Source: Adhaeribacter swui (GTDB lineage Bacteria > Bacteroidota > Bacteroidia > Cytophagales > Hymenobacteraceae). From it: a DNA stretch of 64,000 nt. The stretch is taken from NCBI RefSeq assembly GCF_014217805.1, contig NZ_CP055156.1:310001-374000 (forward strand), given 5' to 3'. The notes beneath the pieces are model-generated. The model saw only the letters and a program-made list of their open reading frames with translations. It was not told the origin of the DNA and did no database searches. Of the stretch, positions 29,001 through 37,946 are shown in pieces. A program made the position numbers and the translations under genes. The stretch's first letter is position 1. Every line of letters begins with the position of its first letter.

Positions 29001-30735
29001 GGCAGTTAATGGTTCAGCCGGCGGGTTTGTCTTGGGTGGAGCATCTGATTCGGATATGGGTGGCGATAAAAGTGAATTTAATCGTACCGAAAAAGGGGTT
29101 AAACAATACGATTATTGGCTAGTACAAATCCTAGACGAAAATACCCCGCTTGCAAATTGGAATATGCGTTACGGAGGTTCTGGTAATGACCTTTTTACCT
29201 CGGTAATTAAAACCAGTGACGGGGGATATTTATCTGGCGGATACACCAATTCCGGCGTAAGCGGTGATAAAACGCAGGCTAACCGGGGAGAAAATGACTA
29301 CTGGATTGTAAAATCAGATAAGAATGGTAAAAAACTCTGGGACAAACGTTTTGGCGGCAGCGGAAATGATTACCTGAACCTGGTTATTCAAACTCAGGAT
29401 AAAGGTTACCTTTTAGCCGGTAGTTCTTTCTCCGGAATTGGTGGTGATAAAAGCCAGGATAGCCGGGGCGATCGGGATTACTGGATCGTGAAAACGGATG
29501 CTAAAGGTAACAAACAATGGGATAAGCGCTTTGGCGGTACAGGTGCGGACGAGCTAAAACAAGTGTTACAAACTGCTAAAGGCGAATACCTGCTGGCGGG
29601 TACCAGTAACTCTCCGGTGGGTGGCGACAAGAGTCAAAATAGCCAAGGAGGGCAAGACTTCTGGGTTCTTAAAGTAAATAGCGAGGGAGAGCTGTTGTGG
29701 GATAAACGTTTTGGCGGTTTCCAGGACGATATTCTTGAAGGTTTAGCACCCACGGTAAGTGACGGATTTTTATTGGGTGGCCGGTCTGCTTCGGGTCGGA
29801 GCGGTGACAAAACGCAATCTAGCCGGGGCGGTAACGATTACTGGCTGGTCCGGATTACCAGTACCGGCCAGAAAGTGTGGGATAAGCGTTTTGGCGGTTC
29901 GGGCACAGACGACCTGATGGTGGTGAGCAGGTCCGGTGCTAATTCAGGTGATTTTATCATTGCTGGTCATAGTACTTCCGGCTTAGGTGGCGATAAGAGC
30001 CAAGATAGCCGAGGAGGAAAGGATTTTTGGCTACTCAAAATCAATGGTGATGGTCAGAAGTTGTTTGATAAACGTTTTGGGGGTAGCCAGGATGAAGGAT
30101 TACGTTCTATTTTGCGCACCAGTGATGGTGGCTACTTGCTCGCTGGACGCTCCGAATCGGACGTAAGTGGCGACCAGAGTGAACCGAGCCAGGGCGGTAA
30201 TGATTATTGGCTGGTGAAGACCAGTAGCACCGGGATGCTACAATGGGATAAGCGGGTTGGTGGCAGCGGTGAAGATGAATTACGTACCGCTATCCAGACC
30301 AGCGATGGCGGGTACTTGTTAGGTGGTCGGTCTTCCTCTGGAGTAAGTGGTGATCGAACTCAGCCTAGCCAAGGGGGAACGGATTACTGGCTCGTGAAAA
30401 TAGCTTCACCGGCTACTTCTCAAGTCGTGGCCCGGGAAGTGACGCTGTTGCCAAAACCAGCAGCAGAAATAAAAGAAGTACAAGTCGAAGCTTTTCCCAA
30501 CCCTTCTTCCGACAAACTTACCATGCGCTTTAGAATTCCGGAAACGCAAACTGCTACTCTAAAAGTGTATGACCTGCAGGGGCGCGCAATAGCTGTTCTG
30601 TTTGAGGATGAAGCTCAGGCAAATCAACTGTATCAGGTAGAATGGGAAGCGCAAAAACAAGCCCCGGGTATGTACTTGCTGCAATTGCAAACGACTACTA
30701 ACCGCAGCCAGTCTAAAGTATTGCTCGTCCGATAA
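26047..30735 (+). CDS. Giant secreted repeat protein with T9SS type A sorting domain
   Basis: 1562 residues. A signal peptide (about 26-42, LLFLLLLYVIVPLSSIAQ) is followed by seven copies of a roughly 60-residue unit, an Ig-like/MBG-type insert (about 480-560, AYLSAEATQTFLV-like), fourteen further copies and a C-terminal T9SS type A sorting domain (about 1480-1562, FPNPSSDKLTMRF, VYDLQGRAI, PGMYLLQL, KVLLVR). The unit consensus is WDKxxGGSxxDxLxxxxxTxDGGYLLGGxSxSxxSGDKSQxxxGxxDYWxVKxxxxGxKx, each unit probably one blade or pair of strands of a beta-propeller-like or solenoid fold. It is exported and attached at the cell surface by T9SS. The ligand is unknown. A clear terminator follows. Confidence 0.93.
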   Translation: MQLHVPINSLVPSNQVLRFGWVNLLFLLLLYVIVPLSSIAQNKIWDKTLGGNLSDNLATVQPTSDGGYIVGGYSESNRSGDKSQANKGQVSTYDYWIVKLKADGTKSWDKTIGGSHFELLTALQQTQDGGYILGGYSTSEKSGDKSEDNKGKEFSTDYWIVKLNADGSKAWDKTFGGNKEDNLTSLQQTQDGGFILSGTSTSDKSGDKTQAGKGIWIVKLQANGTKVWDRTIIGGGENKIQQTPDGGYLLGSTSGYGIFGEKTDVGKGETDYWIVKLKADGTKDWDKAYGGTSYEQFQDIRPTSDGGYLLGGSSYSDKGGDKSEASRNGKNYQDWLIYDYWVIKIKADGSKEWDRTLGGSADDRLKVLIETKEGTYLLGGTSGSPISGDKTETSSDYNVDYWVVKLKANGSKIWDKTLGGEQEDELTALQQVADGNFILGGTSFSGASKDKSEPNRGECESNCSTDYWLVKIDNSGANLKQYIVFNPIPYKILGDMPFTLSATASSGLPVSFKVVSGPATLKGNILTLTGVGTVTIKATQAGSATYLSAEATQTFLVQPVSLIRKGWDKTYGGSAEDVLTTMVATTDGGYLVGGTSNSGKSGDRSQAGAGKDYWIIKVDRSGKKQWDKSYGGNYQDKLATIITTPDGGYLLGGTSESTISGDKTEAVRGGADYWLVKIDSTGKKEWDKTLGGNNEDILNAVLPTPDGGYLVGGTSNSTHSGDKSQASKGLQDYWVVKITGTGRKLWDKTFGGGAAENLASLAICSNGDYLLGGSSGSGYSGDKEQSKRGIIDYWLVRITASGTKIWDKAYGGIKSSYRDPGTDPTDTTNAYVNYYGTSTLSAIVATTDGGFLLGGTSNAATGREKSEDNLGKNYTARNKYWVVKIDDKGNKVWDKTYAGGLFESTNGIGANTYTVYSGDSDLKAIVSTPDNGFLLAGNSTSTIGKDKTEALRGDFNDYWAVKIDAQGRKQWDKSLGGLRYDFLAAAVNGSAGGFVLGGASDSDMGGDKSEFNRTEKGVKQYDYWLVQILDENTPLANWNMRYGGSGNDLFTSVIKTSDGGYLSGGYTNSGVSGDKTQANRGENDYWIVKSDKNGKKLWDKRFGGSGNDYLNLVIQTQDKGYLLAGSSFSGIGGDKSQDSRGDRDYWIVKTDAKGNKQWDKRFGGTGADELKQVLQTAKGEYLLAGTSNSPVGGDKSQNSQGGQDFWVLKVNSEGELLWDKRFGGFQDDILEGLAPTVSDGFLLGGRSASGRSGDKTQSSRGGNDYWLVRITSTGQKVWDKRFGGSGTDDLMVVSRSGANSGDFIIAGHSTSGLGGDKSQDSRGGKDFWLLKINGDGQKLFDKRFGGSQDEGLRSILRTSDGGYLLAGRSESDVSGDQSEPSQGGNDYWLVKTSSTGMLQWDKRVGGSGEDELRTAIQTSDGGYLLGGRSSSGVSGDRTQPSQGGTDYWLVKIASPATSQVVAREVTLLPKPAAEIKEVQVEAFPNPSSDKLTMRFRIPETQTATLKVYDLQGRAIAVLFEDEAQANQLYQVEWEAQKQAPGMYLLQLQTTTNRSQSKVLLVR

Positions 30736-30759
30736 CTTTTAATCTCCTATAAACATGAC

Positions 30760-30792
30760 AAGGGAGCTAGGATTTTTTCTAGCTCCCTTTAT
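30760..30792 (+). terminator. Terminator after the T9SS repeat protein
   Basis: AAGGGAGCTAG / CTAGCTCCCTT stem with an 8-base T-rich loop, 25 bases after the stop. Confidence 0.85.
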
Positions 30793-31128
30793 TTCATAAG
30801 CGCCTAGTTAGTAATCCTGTATATAATTCTTAGTTGGCGAGTGATGTTAAGATTGCGGATGAAATAATAGGAACTTACTGTTTATAAAAATTTAAAACTT
30901 AGAACAAGCTGGCTACTAAAGAATGCTTGATTTAATTGCTGTAGCATGCACAAAGGCATTTATTAAGAAGGAGTTGCAGCAATTAATAATTATAACAGAT
31001 GTTTCTTAAAACTTAATTGGGCAGGTTAAAAAAGAAACAGATGCGGTAGCTTAATTTTACATTTTAGGAAATTGAAGGCTATTTAAGAGCAACGACATGT
31101 TTCGTTGTGCATCATTTACCTGGCATAA
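30793..31128. other. Intergenic region
   Basis: Gap between two convergent genes, with no gene, RNA or repeat recognised. Confidence 0.4.
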
Positions 31129-31161
31129 AAAAACCTTACCATAGTGTTTGGTAAGGTTTTT
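31129..31161 (-). terminator. Terminator of the PepSY-like gene
   Basis: AAAAACCTTACC / GGTAAGGTTTTT stem with T/A runs on both sides, 31 bases beyond the stop of the minus-strand gene. Confidence 0.85.
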
Positions 31162-31192
31162 AAAGGAACAACGAGTATTACTAGCCTCGCCA

Positions 31193-31645
31193 TTATTTTA
31201 GTTGTTTAAAGAAGTAAACATAGTTGTCGGGCATAACGCGCACTAATACTTCTTTTTCTCCTTTTTTAAGGTCAACAAAATAAATGGTAGCATCGCTGTT
31301 ATACTCAATTACTTTAGTAATCTCGTAACCTTTGTAGGCTTTGGCAATACGAGCTAAGGCTAATTCAGATAATTTTTCGGTTTTTCCAGCCTGCGTAGTT
31401 GCTACGTGATTTCCTTCTAAATCATAAAAAGCCGTCATATTTACGCCATCCAGGGTAAAGAACGCTTTTTGAAATTTATCGGTTACCACCCAGCTTACAT
31501 TAGTTGCGCCTGTATATAAATCATTAAATTGAGACTTAGCAACCGACGAAACTTTAGCTTCTTTGCTGTACCGGTAATCATCTGCGGCGAAAGTGTTTAC
31601 TGATAACCCTGTTACCAATAAAGCAGTGTAAATTACTTTTTTCAT
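31193..31645 (-). CDS. Periplasmic PepSY-like/BLIP-like small protein
   Basis: 150 residues from the chosen start, with a signal peptide (KKVIYTALLVTGLSVNTFA). The mature part repeats a PepSY-like pattern: SQFNDLYTGATNVSWVVTDKFQKAFFTLDG and then a second half with LARIAKAYKGYEITKVIEY and VRVMPDNYVYFFK. Relatives are abundant in Bacteroidota and of unknown role. The ATG at 31645 is preferred over 31672: a -7-like TTACTTTG (complement of 31670-31677) lies over the upstream ATG, so transcription should begin after it, and the signal peptide begins at MKK. Confidence 0.82.
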   Translation of the reverse strand: MKKVIYTALLVTGLSVNTFAADDYRYSKEAKVSSVAKSQFNDLYTGATNVSWVVTDKFQKAFFTLDGVNMTAFYDLEGNHVATTQAGKTEKLSELALARIAKAYKGYEITKVIEYNSDATIYFVDLKKGEKEVLVRVMPDNYVYFFKQLK

Positions 31646-31677
31646 TTTTATTGCATTTAAATTATGCAACAAAGTAA

Positions 31678-32334
31678 AACAATCATTATTAATTTGTCAA
31701 GCAAAAATCTATTTATTTAAAAATTATTCAAAATAATTTACAATTACTTAACATTTCCATAATCAATAAACGTACTATGTAGTTCATTTATAACACGTTT
31801 GAACAATTTAACCACAAACTGGTACATTAACTATTCTGATTTTTTAAATACAATCTGAATAAAGGCTGGTTTTTAAAGCTATAATTGATAATAGAATAAC
31901 TAGATAAGTTTACCAGGCAACTTAGCATTGTAATTTTCTGTACGCATGCTTTATAATTGATAAACAAGTAGTTTATGGTATGTACAAATGCCTCCAAATA
32001 TTCTTTTAAAATTTAGTATAAAAAAGAAAATCTATTTGGGTTAATCTGCATTGCATATCATACTTCATCCTCCCTAAACAACCAGTATATCAACTGAGTA
32101 CCATCTCTTCTCCGCAACTTTGGTTTATATCCGAACTTTACTGCTTAGGTTTTAGCAGCCATTATCATCCGCAACCATCTTTTAGATCAGTTTCATAATT
32201 TTTTCTTCATTCTTTTTAGTTAAATACTAAGCAAATAAAGTTTGGTATAATTTTTATTAATTAAAACATATAAATTTTCATATGTAATATATTTATTAAA
32301 TAAGATATTACTTAAATTTGTAAAAAATCAGATT
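31678..32334. other. Divergent AT-rich intergenic region
   Basis: About 650 bases without a gene between the PepSY-like protein and the hybrid kinase; both promoters must lie here. Nothing else is recognised. Confidence 0.4.
32313..32320 (+). promoter_or_regulatory. Putative -7 box of the hybrid kinase
   Basis: TAAATTTG, an exact TAnnTTTG match, ends 14 bases before the annotated ATG. This implies a leader of under 10 bases, or use of the second Met at 32353. Confidence 0.3.
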
Positions 32335-35169
32335 ATGGTCTGGAAACCGAGCATGGATGGTAGTACCACTGTTATTAACCGTAAGGCTATCCATACAGTT
32401 AATACCGGGCACCATGATAATTTAAAATTTGTAGAACCCAGAGAGCTGCCCAAAATGGCAAGTACCCCCGAACAGCTATTATTAGAAATCTTTCATCTGG
32501 ACGAACGGTTAACGCTTGTTGCCGCACCTTCCGGCGAAATTATTTTTGCTAATAAAGCATTTGGCCAGTTAGTTTCTATTAATCCGCAATTATTGCTCGG
32601 TAAAAATTACTTATCGCTTCTTTACCCGGATTTAAAATTAATCGCCGCACAGCGCGACCTTAACCAGCGGGTAATTCAAACAAAAGAAATTTTTCGTTCC
32701 GAAGAAAAGTATGTTGGTCCGGATAAAGAGGAAAAATGGTTTTTAAGCAGCAAACAGCCTATAACCGTTATTCAGGAAACGTACTTGCTGGTACAACTAA
32801 CCGAAGTTACCCTGGATAGAATAAATAAACCTTATTCGGTAGAGCAGCAAGAATTTTCAACTTTAGTAACAGAAAATTCATCTGATTTTATCGGCTTACA
32901 TTACTCCGACGGAAAAATTTTAAATTATTCGGCAAACAGCAAAGAAATCTTTGATTATGAAACCGCAGAATTAATTAATAGTGATCCGGTAAACCTTATT
33001 CACCCGGATGATCTGCCGCTAATCCAAGAGCAAAGAACTAAAGTATTAGAAGAAAAACAACCGGGTTTACTGCCACATTATCGGGTTCGTAAAAAATCAG
33101 GAGAATACATTTGGTTCGAAACCGCCATTAAATGGATTAAAGACGAAGCAGGGCAATTTACTTATTTCATAAGCACTTCGCGGGATATTACCGAACGGAA
33201 AAAAGTAGAGGCCGCTCTCGAAAAGAGTGAAAAAAAATACCGGGATTTAGTAAGTTACAGCCAGGCCATTATTTTTACCCATACCCTCGACGGCACTATT
33301 TTAACTACTAACCCGATTATGCAGAACATATTGGGTTATACGGAACTTGAGTTAACTGGCCTTCCTTTCACCGATATTCTTCGCCCGAAAGATCGGGAAC
33401 GTTACCAGGAATACCTGCGCGACATTCGCCAACACGATAAAATTGTAGATGTAATAACCGTACTGGATAAGCAAAACCAGCCAAAACATTTACTGTTTCA
33501 TAACATAAAAGTAAACGAACCGGAAGTAGAGCCTTATATTATTGCATTTGCCCAGGATATTACCGAGCGTTTAGAGGCGGAAGAGGAACTAAAAAGAGCC
33601 AAAACCAAAGCTGAAATTTCGGCTAAATCGAAGGAACAATTTTTGGCCAACATGAGCCACGAAATCCGGACTCCGATGAACGGGATTATCGGGATGGCCT
33701 CTTTATTAAAGAAAACTCCTTTAGATCAATCGCAACAAAACTACCTGCGGTTAATTCAGGAGTCGGCACAAAACCTGTTGGTTATTATTAATGACGTACT
33801 CGATATTGCCAAGATAGAATCGGGCAAATTACAATTCGAAGAAATTCCTTTTAACGTAAACGATATTTTAAAATCGGCGCAACAATCTTTAATATATAAA
33901 GCCGAAGAAAAAGATATCTTGCTGGATTTAAAATTATTAAAATTAGAACACCCCATTGTTAAAGGCGACCCTTACCGGCTCACGCAGATTTTAATTAATT
34001 TACTAAGCAACGCCATAAAATTTACGCAAGTTGGTAAAGTAGAATTGGCCGCCGAAGTAATCCACGAAAGCATCTTTGACTATACCTTACGTGTTTCTGT
34101 AACAGATACGGGCATTGGCATTGCTTCGAATAAAATAAATACCATTTTCGAGAGTTTTGTACAGGCAAATACCGATACGGCCCGCAAATACGGCGGTAGC
34201 GGTTTGGGATTAACCATTTGTAAAAATCTGGTAGAGCTACAAGGCGGCCAAATTTGGGTAAAGAGCAAACCGGGTAAAGGAACAACCTTTACTTTTGAAA
34301 TAACTTACGCCAAAGTTCACCAAGAACCGGTAACGCTGGAGAATACTCCCCAAATTGATTATAGCAGCTTAAGCGCTTGTAAAGTATTACTGGCGGAAGA
34401 CAATGCCATTAACCAGTTTATGGCTGAATCTATTTTACACGGTTGGGGGGTAACGGTTGACATTGCCAATAATGGGAAAGAAGCTATGGCCCTGCACGAG
34501 CAAGCAAACTATGATCTTATTTTAATGGATATTCAGATGCCGGTAATGGATGGCGTAGAAGCCACCCGCTTAATCCGGCAAATGGTCGATCCGGTAAAGG
34601 CGCAAATTCCTATAATTGCGTTAACTGCCAATGCTTTAAAAGGCGACAGCGAAATTTACCTGCAAGCAGGCATGGATGATTACATGTCGAAACCTTACGA
34701 AGAAGAAAAGTTATTTTTAAAAATAGCGCAGAATATTCGTCATAGTAACCTGGTAATTGAGCCCGAAAGCGAAGCAACAAAACCAGAAACAAAACCCTCC
34801 ATGTTACCCGTTGAAAACCAATACAATTTAAGTTTAATCCAGAACCTGGCCAAAGGGGATCAATCTTTTGTGAACCAGATGGTTTCTATGATTATAACGT
34901 TAATACCGGAAGCACTTCAAAAAATGCAGGCACATACGGCAGCCGGCGAATGGTACGAATTAAGCCAGGTAGCCCATAGCATTAAACCTGCGGTAGATAC
35001 TTTAATGCTACCCACTATCCGGGAACAAATCGTAAAAATTGAAACCGATGCCCGCAATGGTAAACAAGTAGCCCATATACCAACAGAAGTTAGCAATGTT
35101 GCCCAAATCCTGCAAAAAGTTATAGCGCAATTGCAGCAAGATTTTCCGGATACCGACTCGCAGGCGTAA
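32335..35169 (+). CDS. Hybrid sensor histidine kinase with PAS domains, receiver and Hpt
   Basis: 944 residues, all cytoplasmic: no membrane helix is seen. Order: three PAS domains (about 45-160, 175-292 and 295-415, the latter two ending in DITER), HisKA with phospho-acceptor His442 in MSHEIRTPMNG, HATPase with LLSNAIKFT, DTGIGIA and GGSGLGLTI, a receiver domain with LLAEDNAIN, phospho-acceptor Asp732 in LILMDIQMPVMDG and Lys in MSKPYEE, and a C-terminal Hpt domain with His881 in VAHSIKP. A full His-Asp-His relay therefore sits in one chain and would hand the phosphate to a separate response regulator, which is not adjacent. The stimulus is unknown and presumably soluble. Confidence 0.95.
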   Translation: MVWKPSMDGSTTVINRKAIHTVNTGHHDNLKFVEPRELPKMASTPEQLLLEIFHLDERLTLVAAPSGEIIFANKAFGQLVSINPQLLLGKNYLSLLYPDLKLIAAQRDLNQRVIQTKEIFRSEEKYVGPDKEEKWFLSSKQPITVIQETYLLVQLTEVTLDRINKPYSVEQQEFSTLVTENSSDFIGLHYSDGKILNYSANSKEIFDYETAELINSDPVNLIHPDDLPLIQEQRTKVLEEKQPGLLPHYRVRKKSGEYIWFETAIKWIKDEAGQFTYFISTSRDITERKKVEAALEKSEKKYRDLVSYSQAIIFTHTLDGTILTTNPIMQNILGYTELELTGLPFTDILRPKDRERYQEYLRDIRQHDKIVDVITVLDKQNQPKHLLFHNIKVNEPEVEPYIIAFAQDITERLEAEEELKRAKTKAEISAKSKEQFLANMSHEIRTPMNGIIGMASLLKKTPLDQSQQNYLRLIQESAQNLLVIINDVLDIAKIESGKLQFEEIPFNVNDILKSAQQSLIYKAEEKDILLDLKLLKLEHPIVKGDPYRLTQILINLLSNAIKFTQVGKVELAAEVIHESIFDYTLRVSVTDTGIGIASNKINTIFESFVQANTDTARKYGGSGLGLTICKNLVELQGGQIWVKSKPGKGTTFTFEITYAKVHQEPVTLENTPQIDYSSLSACKVLLAEDNAINQFMAESILHGWGVTVDIANNGKEAMALHEQANYDLILMDIQMPVMDGVEATRLIRQMVDPVKAQIPIIALTANALKGDSEIYLQAGMDDYMSKPYEEEKLFLKIAQNIRHSNLVIEPESEATKPETKPSMLPVENQYNLSLIQNLAKGDQSFVNQMVSMIITLIPEALQKMQAHTAAGEWYELSQVAHSIKPAVDTLMLPTIREQIVKIETDARNGKQVAHIPTEVSNVAQILQKVIAQLQQDFPDTDSQA

Positions 35170-35196
35170 CCGTAAATCCGGTAATTTTTAAATTTA

Positions 35197-35949
35197 TTAA
35201 TGCGCGTGGGCTGCGTTATTGGGCTCCGAAGTAACTTGCAGTTGTTTTACTTTACCTTGCTCCCAGGCATTTGCTCCGGGTACAAGTTTAGGCACAGGAA
35301 TATCGGCACGTTGCTGTCGCTTTTCGGCGGCTTTTACCTTAAACCGTGCATCCCGGTCGGCCAGTAGTTTTGGGTCGAGTTGTCCGTCTTTGGTAAAACC
35401 CATCATTATCTGCGGAATGCCCATGGGTAGTCCCAAGTCGCGGTCGGTGTGCCAGGTATGAATTACTTTGCCGTACGTAGATACAATTTGTTCCATTAAC
35501 TCGTGTTCTGCCACGTCGGGTATGCCCGGGGCAATTAACTCCCCCGATTTAACTTCGTAAGCGTGGCTGTGCCATAGCTCCCGTTCGGCCATGGGCAAAG
35601 TGCGGAATAATTTCTCCGACACAATGTACTCTACGCCCATTATTTTGGCATTTTCGCCGTTGCCATCGTACATCACGCATTGGGTTAAATCTTCGTTAAT
35701 CTTGGTGCAGTAATGGTGGGCTTCCATCTGGCCTTTCATATTGCCGTTATAAAAATGAAATCCGTCCAGGTACATGTTTAATTTTTTTAGCGGCGTTTTA
35801 TCCTGCATTACATCAGCGCCGGTTTCCAGCACCTTGGTTTTCGTAGATTTTTCTGCCCCCGGCGATTTTACGTACGAGCTGGTATTTTCGCCCCCGCAAC
35901 TTAGCAATATACAGGTACCCACCACACCTATAAGACCTAATCTGTTCAT
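35197..35949 (-). CDS. DUF1264 (OBAP-like) lipoprotein
   Basis: 250 residues with a lipoprotein signal (GVVGTCILLSC, Cys18). The domain (about 55-230) is the DUF1264 family, whose plant members are oil-body-associated proteins: YLDGFHFYNGNMKGQMEAHHYC, QCVMYDGNGENAKIMGVEYIVSE, LWHSHAYEVKSG and HTWHTDRDLGLPMGIPQIMMGF. The several His/Cys in conserved positions suggest a ligand or metal site, but no activity is established. It converges with the hybrid kinase gene. Confidence 0.9.
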   Translation of the reverse strand: MNRLGLIGVVGTCILLSCGGENTSSYVKSPGAEKSTKTKVLETGADVMQDKTPLKKLNMYLDGFHFYNGNMKGQMEAHHYCTKINEDLTQCVMYDGNGENAKIMGVEYIVSEKLFRTLPMAERELWHSHAYEVKSGELIAPGIPDVAEHELMEQIVSTYGKVIHTWHTDRDLGLPMGIPQIMMGFTKDGQLDPKLLADRDARFKVKAAEKRQQRADIPVPKLVPGANAWEQGKVKQLQVTSEPNNAAHAH

Positions 35950-36141
35950 AGGTTATAATTTTTAAAATTTTTCTATTATAGATAACTGCTCATTTTAACG
36001 GCTGGTCTAAAGCCAGGTTTAGCGCTTTTATACGGGTTAAGTAAACTAATACGGAGAGATAATTCCGTATTTAAACAGCAACTTACCTTTAGTTCTATAG
36101 TACTTAAAAACCAAATACATTAGCCAAACGGAATAAGTAAG

Positions 36142-37047
36142 ATGAACGATTTTGTAATAGTTATTCATGGAGGTGCCGAAAATAAAACCCGTCAGGATAT
36201 TGGTTCAGATATGGAAGCTGCTTACCGGCGAGGTTTGGAAGAAGCTTTACTAGCGGGCTGGCAAATTTTAAATAATAATGGAACCGCCGTGGATGCGGTA
36301 GAGGCCGCCGTAAAAACCATGGAAAACAACTATTTGTTTAATGCTGGCAAAGGCGGCGCTTTCACCGAAAAGTATAAGAATGAGTTTGATGCCTCTATCA
36401 TGTGCGGCAAAACGTTAAAAGCCGGTGCGGTGGCTGGCGTGCACCGGGTGAAAAACCCAATTACTTTAGCCAAAACCATTCTGGAGAAATCAAAACACGT
36501 GTTATTAACGGGCGAAGGTGCCGAAGAATTTGCCTTGGAGCACCAGTTGGAATGTAAACCCGCCGAATACTTCCGGACCAAAAAGCAACTCGATGAATTA
36601 GAAAAAACCAAAGAAGAAGAAAAAATAAAAGAGTTTGATACCGTGGGTGCCGTAGCACTAGATAAAAACGGCAATTTAGCTGCGGCTACTTCTACCGGAG
36701 GTTTGGTAAATCAACACAATGGCCGCGTGGGCGATACGCCAATTATTGGCAGCGGCACTTACGCCAACAACGACGTTTGCGCTATTTCCTGTACCGGCGA
36801 AGGCGAAGGCATTATGCGGGCAGTAGTGGGCCACGAAGTGTATGCGCAAGTAAAATATTTAAAACTACCCATTCAGGATGCCTGTGCGCAAGCAGCTAAC
36901 ATGTATAAGGATAAGATTGAAGGAGACAAAAATTTAATTGCCCTGGACCCACAAGGTAACATTGGCATTTATTACGAAACCAAATTGATGTTCCGGGCCT
37001 TCCGGAAAAACAACCAGCCGCCTACCGTAGCTATTTGGGAAGACTAA
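36142..37047 (+). CDS. Isoaspartyl peptidase/L-asparaginase (Ntn hydrolase)
   Basis: A plant-type asparaginase of 301 residues that hydrolyses isoaspartyl dipeptides and asparagine. It is made as a precursor that cuts itself before the nucleophile Thr167 in FDTVGAVALD. The N-terminal VIHGGAENK and the second half GDTPIIGSGTYANNDVCAISCTGEGEGIMR are family signatures. The linker before the cleavage site (EKTKEEEKIKE) is rich in Lys/Glu, as usual. No signal peptide is present, so it is cytoplasmic. It starts 74 bases upstream of a TerB-like gene and may be cotranscribed with it. Confidence 0.95.
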   Translation: MNDFVIVIHGGAENKTRQDIGSDMEAAYRRGLEEALLAGWQILNNNGTAVDAVEAAVKTMENNYLFNAGKGGAFTEKYKNEFDASIMCGKTLKAGAVAGVHRVKNPITLAKTILEKSKHVLLTGEGAEEFALEHQLECKPAEYFRTKKQLDELEKTKEEEKIKEFDTVGAVALDKNGNLAAATSTGGLVNQHNGRVGDTPIIGSGTYANNDVCAISCTGEGEGIMRAVVGHEVYAQVKYLKLPIQDACAQAANMYKDKIEGDKNLIALDPQGNIGIYYETKLMFRAFRKNNQPPTVAIWED

Positions 37048-37120
37048 ATCCATCAATTTAAATCCTAACTTCCGGCAACGTTCCTTCGTTAATTTAAGTC
37101 AACTACTTAACTATAAACAA

Positions 37121-37909
37121 ATGGAACAAGAGCAAACCACTCTGTTGAAAGATTATTCCCTGGAAGAAAAGGGCGCGTATTTGGGCGCATTAGCCACTAT
37201 GGCTTCTGCCGATGGTCATGCCTCGGCAGAAGAATTGGAATTTTTAAAAATGATGGCCGAAGCCGCGGAGCTACCCGATTATTTGCAACAGGAAATCACA
37301 CAAATTGCCCAAAACCCCTCCCAGATAAGCCTGCAGAAGTGCCTGGATATTTTAAAGCAAAGTGCCTTGCGCTTTTCTTTTGTTACCGATATTATCAGTT
37401 TTGCCAAATCCGACGGGCAATATTCGCCGGAAGAACAACAGCGCATTCAGGAAATTTCCAACTACCTGGGCATTGATCAAAAGCAATTCAGCATTCTGGA
37501 TCAATTTGTAGATAAAGCCAATACCGCGCAGCAACAAGGCGAAGATCCTACGTCGCCAGCTTTCTTAAATAAAAGTGGTTTTGGCGATATGTTTAAAAAC
37601 GCCGGAATTTCGCCGCAAATGGTTACCGGTATGTTGGGTATTCTGGCTCCCATTGTACTAAGTCGCATGATGGGCGGCCGGCGGCATAGTGGGGGCATGA
37701 TGGGTGGCCTGGGCGGTGGCTTGCTAGGTGGTTTACTGGGCGGCAGTATGGGTGGCAGCCGGTATGGCAGCGGCGGCGGACTTGGTTCTATTATTTCTAT
37801 TTTGGGCGGGTTAAACGGCCGACGTGGTTATGGCAGCATGGGTAGCGGTGGCTTGGGAGGATTACTGGGTAACATCCTGGGCGGTGGTCGCCGGGGTTCG
37901 GGTTGGTAA
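37121..37909 (+). CDS. TerB-like protein with glycine-rich C-terminus
   Basis: 262 residues. The N-terminal part (about 15-130) is a helical tellurite-resistance TerB-like domain with acidic repeats: LATMASADGHASAEELEFLKMMAE and IISFAKSDGQYSPEEQQRIQEIS, each a D-G-x-x-S/A-x-E-E helix start that can bind metal. After a hydrophobic stretch (MLGILAPIVLSRMMG, about 168-182) the rest is a Gly/Met/Ser/Arg low-complexity tail (MGGLGGGLLGGLLGGSMGG...). The tail may be membrane-associated or disordered. No ter operon is nearby; a real role in tellurite resistance is not implied. Confidence 0.82.
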   Translation: MEQEQTTLLKDYSLEEKGAYLGALATMASADGHASAEELEFLKMMAEAAELPDYLQQEITQIAQNPSQISLQKCLDILKQSALRFSFVTDIISFAKSDGQYSPEEQQRIQEISNYLGIDQKQFSILDQFVDKANTAQQQGEDPTSPAFLNKSGFGDMFKNAGISPQMVTGMLGILAPIVLSRMMGGRRHSGGMMGGLGGGLLGGLLGGSMGGSRYGSGGGLGSIISILGGLNGRRGYGSMGSGGLGGLLGNILGGGRRGSGW

Positions 37910-37946
37910 AATTACAATTTTTAAAAATTTTCATTTTCACCAAATC

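Noticed and set aside
37121-37909. Tellurite-resistance operon
   Set aside because: Only an isolated TerB-like domain is present; the TerC-like gene lies 14 kb away and no other ter genes are seen.
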